Source of the DNA: Blautia hansenii DSM 20583
GTDB lineage: Bacteria; Bacillota; Clostridia; Lachnospirales; Lachnospiraceae
Assembly (NCBI RefSeq): GCF_002222595.2
Contig: NZ_CP022413.2
Span: 2,503,501 to 2,567,500 of the forward strand
Length of the DNA: 64,000 nucleotides
Direction: 5' to 3'
The translations under genes were made by a program, and so were the position numbers. The notes beneath the pieces are model-generated. The model ran no database searches, was not told the DNA's origin, and was given only the letters and a program-made list of their open reading frames with translations. Below are positions 19,963-28,392 of the stretch, piece after piece (the first letter of the stretch is position 1; each line of letters opens with the position of its first letter).

Positions 19963-19989
19963 GAAGATGCAGCTTTATGCCGCATCTTC
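19963..19989 (-). terminator. Rho-independent terminator after the HPr-like gene
   Basis: GAAGATGC and GCATCTTC pair around an 11-nt loop, followed by TTTTGG on the minus strand. It ends the tcdA-murB-rapZ-whiA-crh unit. Confidence 0.75.
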
Positions 19990-20024
19990 CCTTTTATTTT
20001 CTTTTTCGTTTCGGTATGCAGAGC

Positions 20025-20288
20025 TTACACTTCTTCTTTCTTGCTCAAGTATTCTTCAATACTTTTCATGGCTTCCTCTTCATCCGCGCCATCAACAGAA
20101 ACTGTTACACTCTCACCAGCGTCTAATCCCAAACTCATCATGCCCATAATGCTTTTTGCATTTACTTTTCTTGCTTCGCTCTCCAAATAAATGCTGCTGG
20201 CATACTGACTTGCCACCTGTACGAGCATTGCGATTGGTCTTGCCTCAAGACCGTTTGAAATCCCGATGGTAATTGGTTTCCTAATCAT
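20025..20288 (-). CDS. Crh-like HPr-family protein without the phosphoryl-transfer His
   Basis: This 87-aa protein has the HPr fold. The active-site segment reads GLEARPI: residue 15 is Glu where PTS HPr has His15, so it cannot relay phosphate to sugar permeases. Ser46 (AKSIMG), the HPr-kinase target, is kept. Bacillus Crh (Gln15, Ser46) has the same logic and sits after whiA in the same cluster. The likely role is a regulatory partner of CcpA or of carbon-flux enzymes. It overlaps whiA by 4 nt; the start is the ATG at 20288. Confidence 0.85.
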   Translation of the reverse strand: MIRKPITIGISNGLEARPIAMLVQVASQYASSIYLESEARKVNAKSIMGMMSLGLDAGESVTVSVDGADEEEAMKSIEEYLSKKEEV

Positions 20289-21244
20289 ACCTGTTCCTCC
20301 TTGAATCCTCTGAGCTGTTCTGCTATGCTGCAAATCTTCCTTAATCTGTGGTTAATACCTGACTTTCCTACCGGAGCAGACAGTAAACTGCCTAGTTCTT
20401 TTAAAGATGCCTGCGGATATTCCAATCTTAACAAAGCTGTTTCCTCCAGATTTTCAGGCAGTCTGTGGAGTCCCACAGTATCACGGATGTATATAATATC
20501 ATCCACCTGCTTTACTGCTGCATTTACGGTTTTGTTAATATTTGCGGTTTCGCAGTTCACCTTTCTGTTTACAGTATTTCGCATCCCCTTCAAAATCCGG
20601 ACATTTTCCAAATTCATCAGGGATACACCTGCTCCCATAAGACCTAAAAGTTCTACGATTTGTGCTCCTTCCTTCACGTAAACAACTTCATACTTTTTCC
20701 GCTTTACAATTTTAGCGTCAATTCCAAATGACTGTATAAGCTCCTGCATCTGTTGTGCCTTTTCCGGTGTTGTACAAACCACCTCGAAATGATAAAACTT
20801 TTCAGGGTCGCTAATAGAGCCGGCACATAAAAATGCACCTCTTAGAAATGCACGTTTACAGCAGCTCCTTTGAATGATGATGGGATTGACTAAAGCATTC
20901 GTTGTCACGGGTCTTCTGTCTGCGCTGAGCACCTTTACTGCCTGTAATATTTTAACAGTCAATTCTGTATCATCTATATCAATGGTAAATCGGTTGTTTT
21001 TCCTGACTATCTGTCTATCAGTAGAAACTTTGAGTTCCATTGTAAACGTTTTTTCCAGTAATGTAAAGACCTTTCTAAGAATACTTTCATTTTCCGAAGA
21101 TATGGTAAGAATTAATTTTCCCTCCGGCGCAGGCACTATCTCTCCATGAAAAGCAATCATGGCTGCCAGTTCTGCAATACAGCAGTGCCTTGCGCTGTCC
21201 TCATAACGAAGCAATTCCTCCTTTACGCTTCCGGAGAAAGACAT
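20285..21244 (-). CDS. whiA: DNA-binding protein WhiA
   Basis: This 319-aa protein joins a LAGLIDADG-type N-terminal domain (CKRAFLRGAFLCAGSISDPEKFYHFE around 131-156) to a C-terminal helix-turn-helix (SLKELGSLLSAPVGKSGINHRLRKI). In Gram-positive bacteria it influences division and chromosome segregation. It overlaps rapZ by 22 nt and crh by 4 nt, so the three are probably translated together. The Bacillus gene yvcK (mgfK), usual between rapZ and whiA, is absent. Confidence 0.95.
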   Translation of the reverse strand: MSFSGSVKEELLRYEDSARHCCIAELAAMIAFHGEIVPAPEGKLILTISSENESILRKVFTLLEKTFTMELKVSTDRQIVRKNNRFTIDIDDTELTVKILQAVKVLSADRRPVTTNALVNPIIIQRSCCKRAFLRGAFLCAGSISDPEKFYHFEVVCTTPEKAQQMQELIQSFGIDAKIVKRKKYEVVYVKEGAQIVELLGLMGAGVSLMNLENVRILKGMRNTVNRKVNCETANINKTVNAAVKQVDDIIYIRDTVGLHRLPENLEETALLRLEYPQASLKELGSLLSAPVGKSGINHRLRKICSIAEQLRGFKEEQV

Positions 21245-22113
21245 TTTTTCCCATCCTTTTCTATATCTCTATGTTCCACACGAATTCCGTATTCTTCATT
21301 TTCGCCTAATCTTCGGTAAAGCTCATTTGCAAGAGTTACGGAACGGTGTTTTCCGCCGGTACATCCCACGGCAATCACCAACTGTGTTTTTCCCTCTGTA
21401 ATATAATTGGGAATTAAAAAACGGATTAAATCTTCCAGCTTATCAGAAAATTCATGCGCCAAATCAAAGCTCATAACATAATCGCTGACAGGGGCATTAT
21501 TTCCGCTTAAGGGACGCAGCTCCTCAATATAATAAGGGTTTGGCAAAAACCTCACGTCAAATACTAAATCTGCATCCTGCGGAATACCGTACTTAAATCC
21601 AAAGGACAATACGGTAACCATCAGATTTTTAAAGCTTCCGTTTTCCACAAAAATTTTTTCAAGCTCTGCCTTCAGTTCTCTGGTTAAAAGCTTGCTGGTA
21701 TCTAAAATATAATCTGCGTATTCCTTCAAAAAGCGCAGTCTTTCTCTTTCCCGATGAATTCCCTCATCTATTCTGCTTTCTGCTGCCAGAGGATGGCTTC
21801 GTCTGCTCTCTTTATAACGTCTCACCAGCACCTCATCCTCTGCATCCAAAAACAGGATTTCAATTCCAACACCTGAAAAATTGATATTTTCAAGAACTGT
21901 TTCCAGTTCATCCAATGCCTTTCCGTTACGAATATCTACGCCTACCGCAACTTTTTCGATTTCTCCCGGTCCGCCGTCTCTTAAAAGCTGCACAAATTTC
22001 TCAATCAACATAACCGGAAGATTGTCCACACAAAAGTACTCCATATCCTCCAGCATTTTCAGCGCTGTACTTTTTCCGGCGCCTGACATTCCTGTCACAA
22101 TTACAAACCGCAT
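21223..22113 (-). CDS. rapZ: RapZ (YvcJ) family nucleotide-binding protein
   Basis: This 296-aa NTPase has a P-loop (VTGMSGAGKSTALKMLED) and the C-terminal AVGCTGGKHRSVTLANEL segment typical of RapZ. In E. coli RapZ guides RNase E to the GlmZ RNA; in Bacillus YvcJ affects competence. The clostridial function is not settled. It lies 8 nt after murB in a tcdA-murB-rapZ-whiA-crh operon. Confidence 0.95.
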   Translation of the reverse strand: MRFVIVTGMSGAGKSTALKMLEDMEYFCVDNLPVMLIEKFVQLLRDGGPGEIEKVAVGVDIRNGKALDELETVLENINFSGVGIEILFLDAEDEVLVRRYKESRRSHPLAAESRIDEGIHRERERLRFLKEYADYILDTSKLLTRELKAELEKIFVENGSFKNLMVTVLSFGFKYGIPQDADLVFDVRFLPNPYYIEELRPLSGNNAPVSDYVMSFDLAHEFSDKLEDLIRFLIPNYITEGKTQLVIAVGCTGGKHRSVTLANELYRRLGENEEYGIRVEHRDIEKDGKKCLSPEA

Positions 22114-22121
22114 ACTTCCTC

Positions 22122-23036
22122 CTAAAATTCTCCCAAAAACTTCACTTCAGGCTCTAATGCAACTCCGAATTTTTCCTGTACCCTTTTTTGAACCTCTCCG
22201 ATAAGTCCCAATACATCCGCAGCGGTTGCATCGCCTTTATTTACTACAAAGCCACAGTGCTTTTCTGAAATCTGTGCGCCGCCTACGGAAAATCCCCGAA
22301 GTCCCGCATCCATAATCAACTTGCCCGCAAAGTATCCCTCCGGTCTTTTAAAGGTACTGCCTGCACTTGGCATATCCAGCGGTTGTTTCGTCACACGTCT
22401 TTCCTTTAACTCATCCATTACCTTGCGAATTTCTTCTCTGTCACCTTTTCTAAGCTGTAACTCTGCGGAAATCACCACATAACCTTTTTCCTTTACCACA
22501 CTGGTTCGGTATCCGAAGTTCATCTCTTCTTTGGAAAGTGTCAGTAGTTCCCCCTCCCTTGTAAGAACCGTAACCTCTCTGATAATATCCTTCATTTCAC
22601 CGCCGTAAGCGCCTGCATTCATCATCACTGCTCCGCCCATGGTTCCCGGAATTCCGGAGGCAAACTCCATCCCTGTCAGGCTTTCCTCCAAAGCCTCTGC
22701 GGCAACCTTTGACAGAAGCGCACCGGCTTTTACCGTAATGGTATTGTCTTCTGTTTCAATATCACTGAAGTTTTTCCAAAGCTGAATAACTACGCCTCGA
22801 TATCCCTTATCACTTACCAAAAGGTTGCTTCCGTTTCCCAAAATAAAGAATTCCAGCTTATTTTCTCTGCATATCTGAAGAATTTTCTGCAGTTCCTCTG
22901 TGCTGTGAGGACAAAGATAATAATCTGCCGGTCCTCCAATACGAAAAGTTGTATGCTTTTTCATTGGTTCATGCAGTCTCACATTGTCGCTGCCCAAAGT
23001 CATGCAAAACATATTCTCAATGCTGTTATTTTCCAT
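22122..23036 (-). CDS. murB: UDP-N-acetylenolpyruvoylglucosamine reductase
   Basis: MurB (304 aa) makes UDP-MurNAc with FAD and NADPH in peptidoglycan synthesis. FILGNGSNLLVSDKGYRG and GIPGTMGGAVMMNAGAYGGEM form the FAD domain. FGYRTSVVKEKG and PSAGSTFKRPEGYFAGKLI carry the catalytic Arg and Ser; the C-terminal Glu is in LEPEVKFLGEF. Size matches the short Gram-positive form. Confidence 0.97.
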   Translation of the reverse strand: MENNSIENMFCMTLGSDNVRLHEPMKKHTTFRIGGPADYYLCPHSTEELQKILQICRENKLEFFILGNGSNLLVSDKGYRGVVIQLWKNFSDIETEDNTITVKAGALLSKVAAEALEESLTGMEFASGIPGTMGGAVMMNAGAYGGEMKDIIREVTVLTREGELLTLSKEEMNFGYRTSVVKEKGYVVISAELQLRKGDREEIRKVMDELKERRVTKQPLDMPSAGSTFKRPEGYFAGKLIMDAGLRGFSVGGAQISEKHCGFVVNKGDATAADVLGLIGEVQKRVQEKFGVALEPEVKFLGEF

Positions 23037-23047
23037 TCTAATACCTC

Positions 23048-23782
23048 TTATCCCTTTTTACCCTTTCCAAAAACCAAATCCTTAATAACCTCTCCGGCTA
23101 TCATAAGCCCTGCCACTCCCGGCACAAAAGAAACACTTGCCGGAGCAGGCCGTTTGCTTGCGCTTCTAAGCTCCACCGGCTCACTTTTCTTTTCCTTACG
23201 TACTGTTTCTGTCGAAAACAAAACCTTGACCTTCTTAATCTTTCTCTTTTTCAGCTCTGTACGCATCACCTTTGCAAGGGGGCACACACTGGTTTTTGAT
23301 ATATCTGCAATTTGAAAACAGGACGGATTTAATTTATTTCCCGTACCCATGCAGGAAATTATCGGTACATTTGCTTCCTTTGCTTTCTCTATCAGAAGCA
23401 GCTTTGCAGACACCGTGTCCACAGCGTCTACAATGTAATCATATCCTGAAAAATCAAACAGCTGCGCAGTATCTGCATTAAAAAAGGTATCGTAGGTATG
23501 TACCACCGCATCCTGATTAATATCCATAATTCGCTCTTTTGCTACGGAAACCTTTTTTCTGCCCATAGTGGAGCGCAAAGCCACCAGCTGTCTGTTGAGA
23601 TTTGTCAGGCTCACTTCATCGTGGTCTACTAAAGTCAGATTGCCTATCCCTGACCTTGCCAATGCTTCCACCACATAAGAGCCTACCCCTCCAATTCCAA
23701 AAACTGCAACTTTGGAATTTGCAAGTATCTGAAGTCCTTCTTTTCCTAATAGTTCTTCTGAACGTGAGAATGCTTGCAGCAT
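23048..23782 (-). CDS. tcdA: tRNA threonylcarbamoyladenosine dehydratase (TcdA/CsdL, ThiF family)
   Basis: This 244-aa E1-like enzyme cyclises t6A37 to ct6A in tRNAs. The nucleotide-binding loop is GIGGVGSYVVEALARSGIG, followed by DHDEVSLTNLNRQLVAL; VDAVDTVSAKLLL and the ISCMGTGNKLNPS segment follow. It is first in the murB-rapZ-whiA unit. The ThiF/MoeB alternatives fit less well because no thiamine or molybdopterin genes are nearby. Confidence 0.88.
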   Translation of the reverse strand: MLQAFSRSEELLGKEGLQILANSKVAVFGIGGVGSYVVEALARSGIGNLTLVDHDEVSLTNLNRQLVALRSTMGRKKVSVAKERIMDINQDAVVHTYDTFFNADTAQLFDFSGYDYIVDAVDTVSAKLLLIEKAKEANVPIISCMGTGNKLNPSCFQIADISKTSVCPLAKVMRTELKKRKIKKVKVLFSTETVRKEKKSEPVELRSASKRPAPASVSFVPGVAGLMIAGEVIKDLVFGKGKKG

Positions 23783-23910
23783 TTTCCGTTTCCTCCTGTT
23801 ACTACATTTTTTATTAGTTACTTCTCAAAGTGCTGTTTTGGGATGCGAATATCCACCCGTATCCCACATAAGCACTAACATTATACTATTGATTAGCGAA
23901 AAAGTATAGC

Positions 23911-24267
23911 TTAGTTTTTCATCTTTGGCTTAAAAATCAGACTTGCCGCATAGGAAAAAATCAGCGCTGCGGAAATTCCCACCGCACTGGCAGTAAAACC
24001 ACCCATAAAAATCCCTAAAAATCCATGCTCTGAAATTGCCTTTTTTACTCCTTGGAACAAGGTATTCCCAAATCCCAATAAGGGAACGCTTGCTCCTGCC
24101 CCTGCAAAGTCAATTAATTTATCATAAATACCAAAGCTTCCCAATACCGCTCCTGTGCACACCAGCAAAACCATTACCCTTCCGGGCAACAGCTTTGTCT
24201 TCTCTAATAATATCTGCACCAGTGCACAAATCAATCCCCCTACCCAAAACGCATTGATGTATTCCAT
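23911..24267 (-). CDS. spoVAE: Stage V sporulation protein AE
   Basis: This 118-aa membrane protein, with SpoVAC, forms part of the forespore channel for dipicolinic acid. Three to four hydrophobic helices are visible, with FAGAGASVPLLGFGNTLFQGV, the family core also seen in SpoVAC. The ATG at 24267 follows AGGAG by 8 nt; the longer frame would place the ribosome site inside the gene. It is the last gene of the operon; no spoVAF or spoVAEa follows. Confidence 0.93.
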   Translation of the reverse strand: MEYINAFWVGGLICALVQILLEKTKLLPGRVMVLLVCTGAVLGSFGIYDKLIDFAGAGASVPLLGFGNTLFQGVKKAISEHGFLGIFMGGFTASAVGISAALIFSYAASLIFKPKMKN

Positions 24268-24278
24268 AATTTTTTCTC

Positions 24279-25292
24279 CTAACAATGTTCAATGACTACT
24301 GCCTGAGCAATGCCCGGCACACTTTTTCCTTCATTAAAGCTGACCTTTGAAAGCAGCGCTCCCGTAGGCACAAACAGGATACGTTTCCACTCTCCCTTTT
24401 CTATTTTAGGAAGAATATAAGAAACGAAAGTAACCGCAGCACAGCCGCAGCCGCTTCCTCCTGCATGGGTATCCTGCGTATTTGAATCAAAAATTTCTAT
24501 GCCGCAATCCATGTGCTGTTTTTCAATATCAAAACCTTTTTCTTTCATTAAGTCAAAAAGAATTCTCTGTCCCACTTCTCCTAAATCACCGGTGATAATT
24601 CTGTCATAGTCTTCCGGCAGACGATTGAAATCCATAAGATTTTGGTAAATGGTATCGCAGGCAGCAGGCGCCATGCAAGCCCCCATATTTAAGGAGTCCT
24701 TAAAGCCGTAGTCCACAATTTTTCCTGTTGTAATTCCTGCAATTCTGGCTTTTCCGCCTTTCGTTCCCAAAATACATGCGCCGCTGCCTGTCACTGTCCA
24801 TGTAGCTGATAAAGGTCTCTGATTTCCGTATCCTAAAGGAAATCGAAATTCTTTTTCCGCACTGCCAAAATGGCTGGACGTCACGGCTGCAACATAAGGC
24901 GCATACCCTCCTGAAACAGCCATCGCCGAAAGAGAAAGGGCTTCCCCCATTGTGGAGCACGCTCCGTAAAGTCCGTATATAGGAGTATCAAAGCCCATAA
25001 TTCCAAAGGAAGACGCTATTGTCTGAGCCAGCAAATCCCCTGCATAAATCATACGAAGCTGCCACTTTTCAATACCGGCTTTTTCAATCGCCATAGATAC
25101 TGCTTCCTTTTGCAGATTACTTTCCGCTTCTTCCCACGAAGTACATCCAAATAGTCCCTCTTCCTCTCCAATTTTATCAAAATATTTGCCAAGAGGACCG
25201 TCTCCCTCTTTTTTCCCTACAATAGCTGCCCCGCTTAATATATGGGCAGCCTGCTGAAACTGTATACTCTGCTTTCCTACAATCTGTTCCAT
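24279..25292 (-). CDS. spoVAD: Stage V sporulation protein AD
   Basis: This 337-aa protein of thiolase-like fold binds dipicolinic acid during spore filling. MIYAGDLLAQTIASSFGIMGFDTPIYGLYGACSTMGEAL, with the thiolase-site-like Cys, and GSGCGCAAVTFVSYILP are typical. The start is placed at the ATG overlapping the spoVAC stop (TAATG), with GGGGGA 7 nt before it. Confidence 0.96.
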   Translation of the reverse strand: MEQIVGKQSIQFQQAAHILSGAAIVGKKEGDGPLGKYFDKIGEEEGLFGCTSWEEAESNLQKEAVSMAIEKAGIEKWQLRMIYAGDLLAQTIASSFGIMGFDTPIYGLYGACSTMGEALSLSAMAVSGGYAPYVAAVTSSHFGSAEKEFRFPLGYGNQRPLSATWTVTGSGACILGTKGGKARIAGITTGKIVDYGFKDSLNMGACMAPAACDTIYQNLMDFNRLPEDYDRIITGDLGEVGQRILFDLMKEKGFDIEKQHMDCGIEIFDSNTQDTHAGGSGCGCAAVTFVSYILPKIEKGEWKRILFVPTGALLSKVSFNEGKSVPGIAQAVVIEHC

Positions 25293-25738
25293 TACACAAT
25301 CCCCCATATATGCAAAAAGTAATAAATCAATCCTAACAGGGAAGATGTTAAAACTCCGTATAAAATAACAGGTCCGGCTATAATAAAGATTTTACATCCA
25401 ATTCCGAAAACCTGTCCCTCCTTCTGATATTCAATAGCAGGCGCCGCCACAGAATTGGCAAAACCCGTAATCGGAACTAAAGTCCCTGCACCGCCCCATT
25501 TCGCCAGTTTCGGATAAATATTAAATCCTGTAAGAACTACACTGAACAAAATTAAAAGCAAGGAAGTCCAACTGCCGCTGATTTCTTTATCCAGCCCCAT
25601 ATTCTCACAGATATTTAAAATCACTTGTCCAATAGTACAAATTGCTCCACCACTTACAAAAGCTCCCAGCATATTTAAAAATAAATTATGCGTTGGCGTC
25701 TTTTCCTTGACATATTTTTCATATTGCTTTGCGTCCAT
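25292..25738 (-). CDS. spoVAC: Stage V sporulation protein AC
   Basis: This 148-aa forespore inner-membrane protein behaves as a mechanosensitive dipicolinate channel in Bacillus. Four hydrophobic segments and KWGGAGTLVPITGFANSVAAPAIE are characteristic. Of two in-frame ATGs, the second (25738) has better spacing (9 nt) to AAGGTGGTGA. Confidence 0.95.
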   Translation of the reverse strand: MDAKQYEKYVKEKTPTHNLFLNMLGAFVSGGAICTIGQVILNICENMGLDKEISGSWTSLLLILFSVVLTGFNIYPKLAKWGGAGTLVPITGFANSVAAPAIEYQKEGQVFGIGCKIFIIAGPVILYGVLTSSLLGLIYYFLHIWGIV

Positions 25739-25784
25739 TACCATTCACCACCTTTATTCTTATTGTGTGAAGTATGTTCCAATC

Positions 25785-26198
25785 TTATGCAATAAAAAAT
25801 TGGAAAAGACTTCCTAGTGTTTTCCCTACTGCAATACAAATTACAATCCATCCAATCCCCTTCTTCAGTCCCAAACGCCTTGCCATCACGGCAAACACAT
25901 TTACCACTTCTACAAGGGCAATAATCCAGCCCCCTAAAAACATCCCAAAGAAAAACCCTGTAACACCTGCAAAAATTTTTCCAAAAGGAACAGACAGATG
26001 ATAAATATAAATCAGATTTCCCAAAAAGCTTCCAAGCATCAGACAATTTTCGTATAGAAAAATGTGGTTCGCCGTATGAGTAATCCCTGCAAAGCGTGGA
26101 ATAATTCCCAGTTCTATAATAAACGCTGCCAGAGCCACCGCTACTACTGCACCGCCGCAAAGCCCTGCAATACCTGCCAGAATTTCCCCCTGCCACAT
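25785..26198 (-). CDS. spoVAB: Stage V sporulation protein AB
   Basis: This 137-aa membrane protein matches SpoVAB in size, place and pattern: GLCGGAVVAVALAAFIIELG, IPRFAGITHTANHIFLYE, then LGGWIIALVEVVNVFAVMARR. It couples to spoVAA by TAATG. A longer overlapping minus-strand frame (25738-26247) is rejected. Confidence 0.92.
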   Translation of the reverse strand: MWQGEILAGIAGLCGGAVVAVALAAFIIELGIIPRFAGITHTANHIFLYENCLMLGSFLGNLIYIYHLSVPFGKIFAGVTGFFFGMFLGGWIIALVEVVNVFAVMARRLGLKKGIGWIVICIAVGKTLGSLFQFFIA

Positions 26199-26830
26199 TA
26201 AGCATTTTCCCCCTTCTGTGTTTTCTTGCTGCGATTTTTATCTGCAATAAGCGTTTTATTTACGTCATCCTCATAAAGCCGCATCTGTACTTCCACCGGA
26301 GTCGGGTCCTGCGTAAGCTTGCCTTTCCCAAAATGGTTAAAGAAAAAAACAACACCAATTCCAATTCCCACCGAATAAGTAAATTCCAAAATCGTAGGAC
26401 CTGTGGCTATTTCACCTGTAAACTGCGTATAGATTTTAGAAAATAAATTGGCAGTATCCACATCTGTGTTAAAGGTCATAATAGAAAAAGCACCTCCAAA
26501 AAAAGTCAGCACACAGACCAATAATGTCTTTAACCAGCTATACCATTTTTGTTGATGCTTTGCTTTCTCGTAAGTAACAACAAGATTTGCCTCACCAATA
26601 TGGGTAATGTCTACATTAGGTTCCTCTTTTGCTATTGCATGAACTAAATCCACCGCAGAAACCACATACCTTCCCGGTTCCCCATTTGGAATAGAAAAAA
26701 CCTTTCTTACTTTATTTCTATTTAACACTTTACTGTCCTTACATGTAAGTTTCGCCACATCCTGTAAATATATTTCAGGACTTTGTACTTCTACATTTTT
26801 CTCTGTCTGTATATACAAAATTTCACTCAT
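26198..26830 (-). CDS. spoVAA: Stage V sporulation protein AA
   Basis: This 210-aa protein has an extracytoplasmic-type N-terminal domain (about 1-105) and two membrane helices (about 110-130 and 158-175, around FFGGAFSIMTFNTDVDTANLFSKIY). In the family it acts with SpoVAB in dipicolinic acid uptake. AAGGAGG lies 7 nt before the ATG but within a hairpin (see 26838-26858). Confidence 0.93.
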   Translation of the reverse strand: MSEILYIQTEKNVEVQSPEIYLQDVAKLTCKDSKVLNRNKVRKVFSIPNGEPGRYVVSAVDLVHAIAKEEPNVDITHIGEANLVVTYEKAKHQQKWYSWLKTLLVCVLTFFGGAFSIMTFNTDVDTANLFSKIYTQFTGEIATGPTILEFTYSVGIGIGVVFFFNHFGKGKLTQDPTPVEVQMRLYEDDVNKTLIADKNRSKKTQKGENA

Positions 26831-26837
26831 CTGACAA

Positions 26838-26858
26838 CCTCCTTACATTACTAAGGAG
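26838..26858 (-). promoter_or_regulatory. Hairpin masking the spoVAA ribosome binding site
   Basis: CTCCTTA (26852-26858) pairs with TAAGGAG (26839-26845) around a 6-nt loop; the right arm is the ribosome binding site AAGGAGG. A transcript running through from sigF carries both arms. One starting near 26853 would lack nearly all of the left arm. Confidence 0.6.
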
Positions 26859-26888
26859 TATTATGTCCAAATTTTCGCTTTATATCCG
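26859..26888 (-). promoter_or_regulatory. Sigma-G (or sigma-F) type promoter for spoVAA-AE
   Basis: CGGATA (26883-26888) and CATAATA (26859-26865) are 17 nt apart, near the sigma-G pattern TGAATA-17-CATACTA. The -10 region GGACATAAT also fits the GGNNANANT form of sigma-F. The -35 lies in the last two sense codons of sigF. Confidence 0.55.
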
Positions 26889-27593
26889 TTCTCTTAATGC
26901 CTTTAAAATTTTCTTTTCCAGTCTGGAAACCTGTACCTGAGACATTCCCATCATTTTGGCAATGCTGGTTTGTGTCTTCTCTTTAAAAAAGCGCAGATAA
27001 ATCAGCTCTCTTTCTCTGGCATTTAAGCTCCCCAATATATCTTCTAAAAGAAGCTTGTCCAAAACCTCCTCCTGTTCATCTTTTTCATAAGGCAGCTTAT
27101 CCTCCAAAGCAATATCGCTGCCATCGCTTTGATAAATGGTCTTCTGCAAGGACTCCACCTGTGCCGAAGACTCCATCGCCATAATCAGTTCTTCTTCTGA
27201 TACAGACAATTCCTTTGCAATTTCCTCCATAGACGGCTCCTGCCCCGTTTTCATCAGCAATTCTTCCCTGACTGCATAAGCCTTTCCCGCTGCCTCTTTT
27301 AAGGAACGGCTCACCTTTACCATACCGTCATCTCTTAAAAAACGTTTAATTTCTCCTGTTATCATAGGCACTGCGTATGTGGAAAACCTCACTTCATAGC
27401 TTAAATCAAATTTGTCTATGGCTTTTAAAAGTCCGATACAGCCTATCTGTACTAAGTCTTCCAACTCAGCCCCTCTATTTTGAAATCTTCTGGCAATACT
27501 ATGTACCAGCCCCATATTTTTCTCTGTAAGTATATCTCTTGCGCTCTTATCTCCTTGGTGTGCACGCCCGATAAGGGCAAGGATATCATCCAT
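26880..27593 (-). CDS. sigF: RNA polymerase sporulation sigma factor F
   Basis: Sigma-F (237 aa) is the first forespore-specific sigma factor. Region 2 reads NMGLVHSIARRFQNRG, then DLVQIGCIGLLKAIDKFD and RFSTYAVPMITGEIKRFLRDDG. Region 4 ends with TQTSIAKMMGMSQVQVSRLEKKILKAL. Gene order with spoIIAA and spoIIAB fixes the identity as F rather than G or B. Confidence 0.97.
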   Translation of the reverse strand: MDDILALIGRAHQGDKSARDILTEKNMGLVHSIARRFQNRGAELEDLVQIGCIGLLKAIDKFDLSYEVRFSTYAVPMITGEIKRFLRDDGMVKVSRSLKEAAGKAYAVREELLMKTGQEPSMEEIAKELSVSEEELIMAMESSAQVESLQKTIYQSDGSDIALEDKLPYEKDEQEEVLDKLLLEDILGSLNARERELIYLRFFKEKTQTSIAKMMGMSQVQVSRLEKKILKALRERI

Positions 27594-27602
27594 ACAGCCC
27601 TC

Positions 27603-28046
27603 CTACTCAAAGACGTCTTTCTGTCTGCCGATTGTTTTTTTCATGGTTACGGTTGTCCCTTCGCCAAGTCTGGACTCTACAAGTACCTCGTCCATAAAAG
27701 CTTCCATAAAAGCAAATCCCATTCCCGACCTGTCCTGCTCAGGCTTTGTAGTAAAAAGAGGCTGCATTGCCTTTTCCACATCTTCAATTCCTTTTCCTTT
27801 GTCCTGTACCACTACCGTTAATTCTCTTTGAAAGCGGCTGCATTCTATGGTAATCATATCTGTCTCTTTTTGATACGCATGCACGATACAGTTTGTAATT
27901 GCCTCCGATACGGCTGTTTTTATGTCTGCGACCTCCTCCAGTGTAGGATTTAACTGTGTGCTGAACGCAGCCACCGCAATTCTTGCCAGTCCCTCATTGC
28001 AGGAACGACTTTCTACCTCCAGAACCATTTTATTATCCCGGTTCAT
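27603..28046 (-). CDS. spoIIAB: Anti-sigma F factor (serine kinase)
   Basis: This 147-aa GHKL kinase binds sigma-F and phosphorylates SpoIIAA. The N box is DIKTAVSEAITNCIVHAYQ, the G1 box VVQDKGKGIEDV, and the lid segment ends RSGMGFAFMEAFMD. Length matches Bacillus SpoIIAB. Confidence 0.97.
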   Translation of the reverse strand: MNRDNKMVLEVESRSCNEGLARIAVAAFSTQLNPTLEEVADIKTAVSEAITNCIVHAYQKETDMITIECSRFQRELTVVVQDKGKGIEDVEKAMQPLFTTKPEQDRSGMGFAFMEAFMDEVLVESRLGEGTTVTMKKTIGRQKDVFE

Positions 28047-28056
28047 AATCTCCCCC

Positions 28057-28392
28057 CTATCTCACTCTATAATTCCATACCGGCTCCTGACTGATTTCAA
28101 TGTGCTTGTAAATACCGGAAAGCTGCATAATCTTCAAAACTCTGTCATTTACATGGATTGCTGCCACCGTCCCCTTGCTGTAACTTAAAATCCGCTTTCT
28201 GCCCATTATCATGCCAATTCCCGAACTGTCCATAAAACCCGTTTCCGAAAAATCAAACACCAGCTGCTTTATCAACCCCTTATCCAGCTCCTTATCCACC
28301 TGCGGGGTAATCTGCTCTGCAAAATGATGGTCTAATTCCTTTGGAACATACACAATCAACTGATTTCCACGCTTCTTAATTCTATCCTCCAT
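28057..28392 (-). CDS. spoIIAA: Anti-anti-sigma F factor
   Basis: This 111-aa STAS protein releases sigma-F from SpoIIAB when unphosphorylated. ELDHHFAEQI and FMDSSGIGMIMGR are conserved; Ser56 aligns with Bacillus Ser58, the phosphorylation site. The frame extends further upstream, but AAAGGGTGAT is best spaced for the ATG at 28392, which gives the normal length. A sigma-H promoter is expected upstream; none was recognised with confidence. Confidence 0.94.
   Translation of the reverse strand: MEDRIKKRGNQLIVYVPKELDHHFAEQITPQVDKELDKGLIKQLVFDFSETGFMDSSGIGMIMGRKRILSYSKGTVAAIHVNDRVLKIMQLSGIYKHIEISQEPVWNYRVR

Noticed and set aside
25738..26247. 169-aa minus-strand frame over spoVAB
   Set aside because: It is Cys/Arg/Ser-rich, has no membrane segments and lies out of frame with spoVAB, which has the right family pattern and start.
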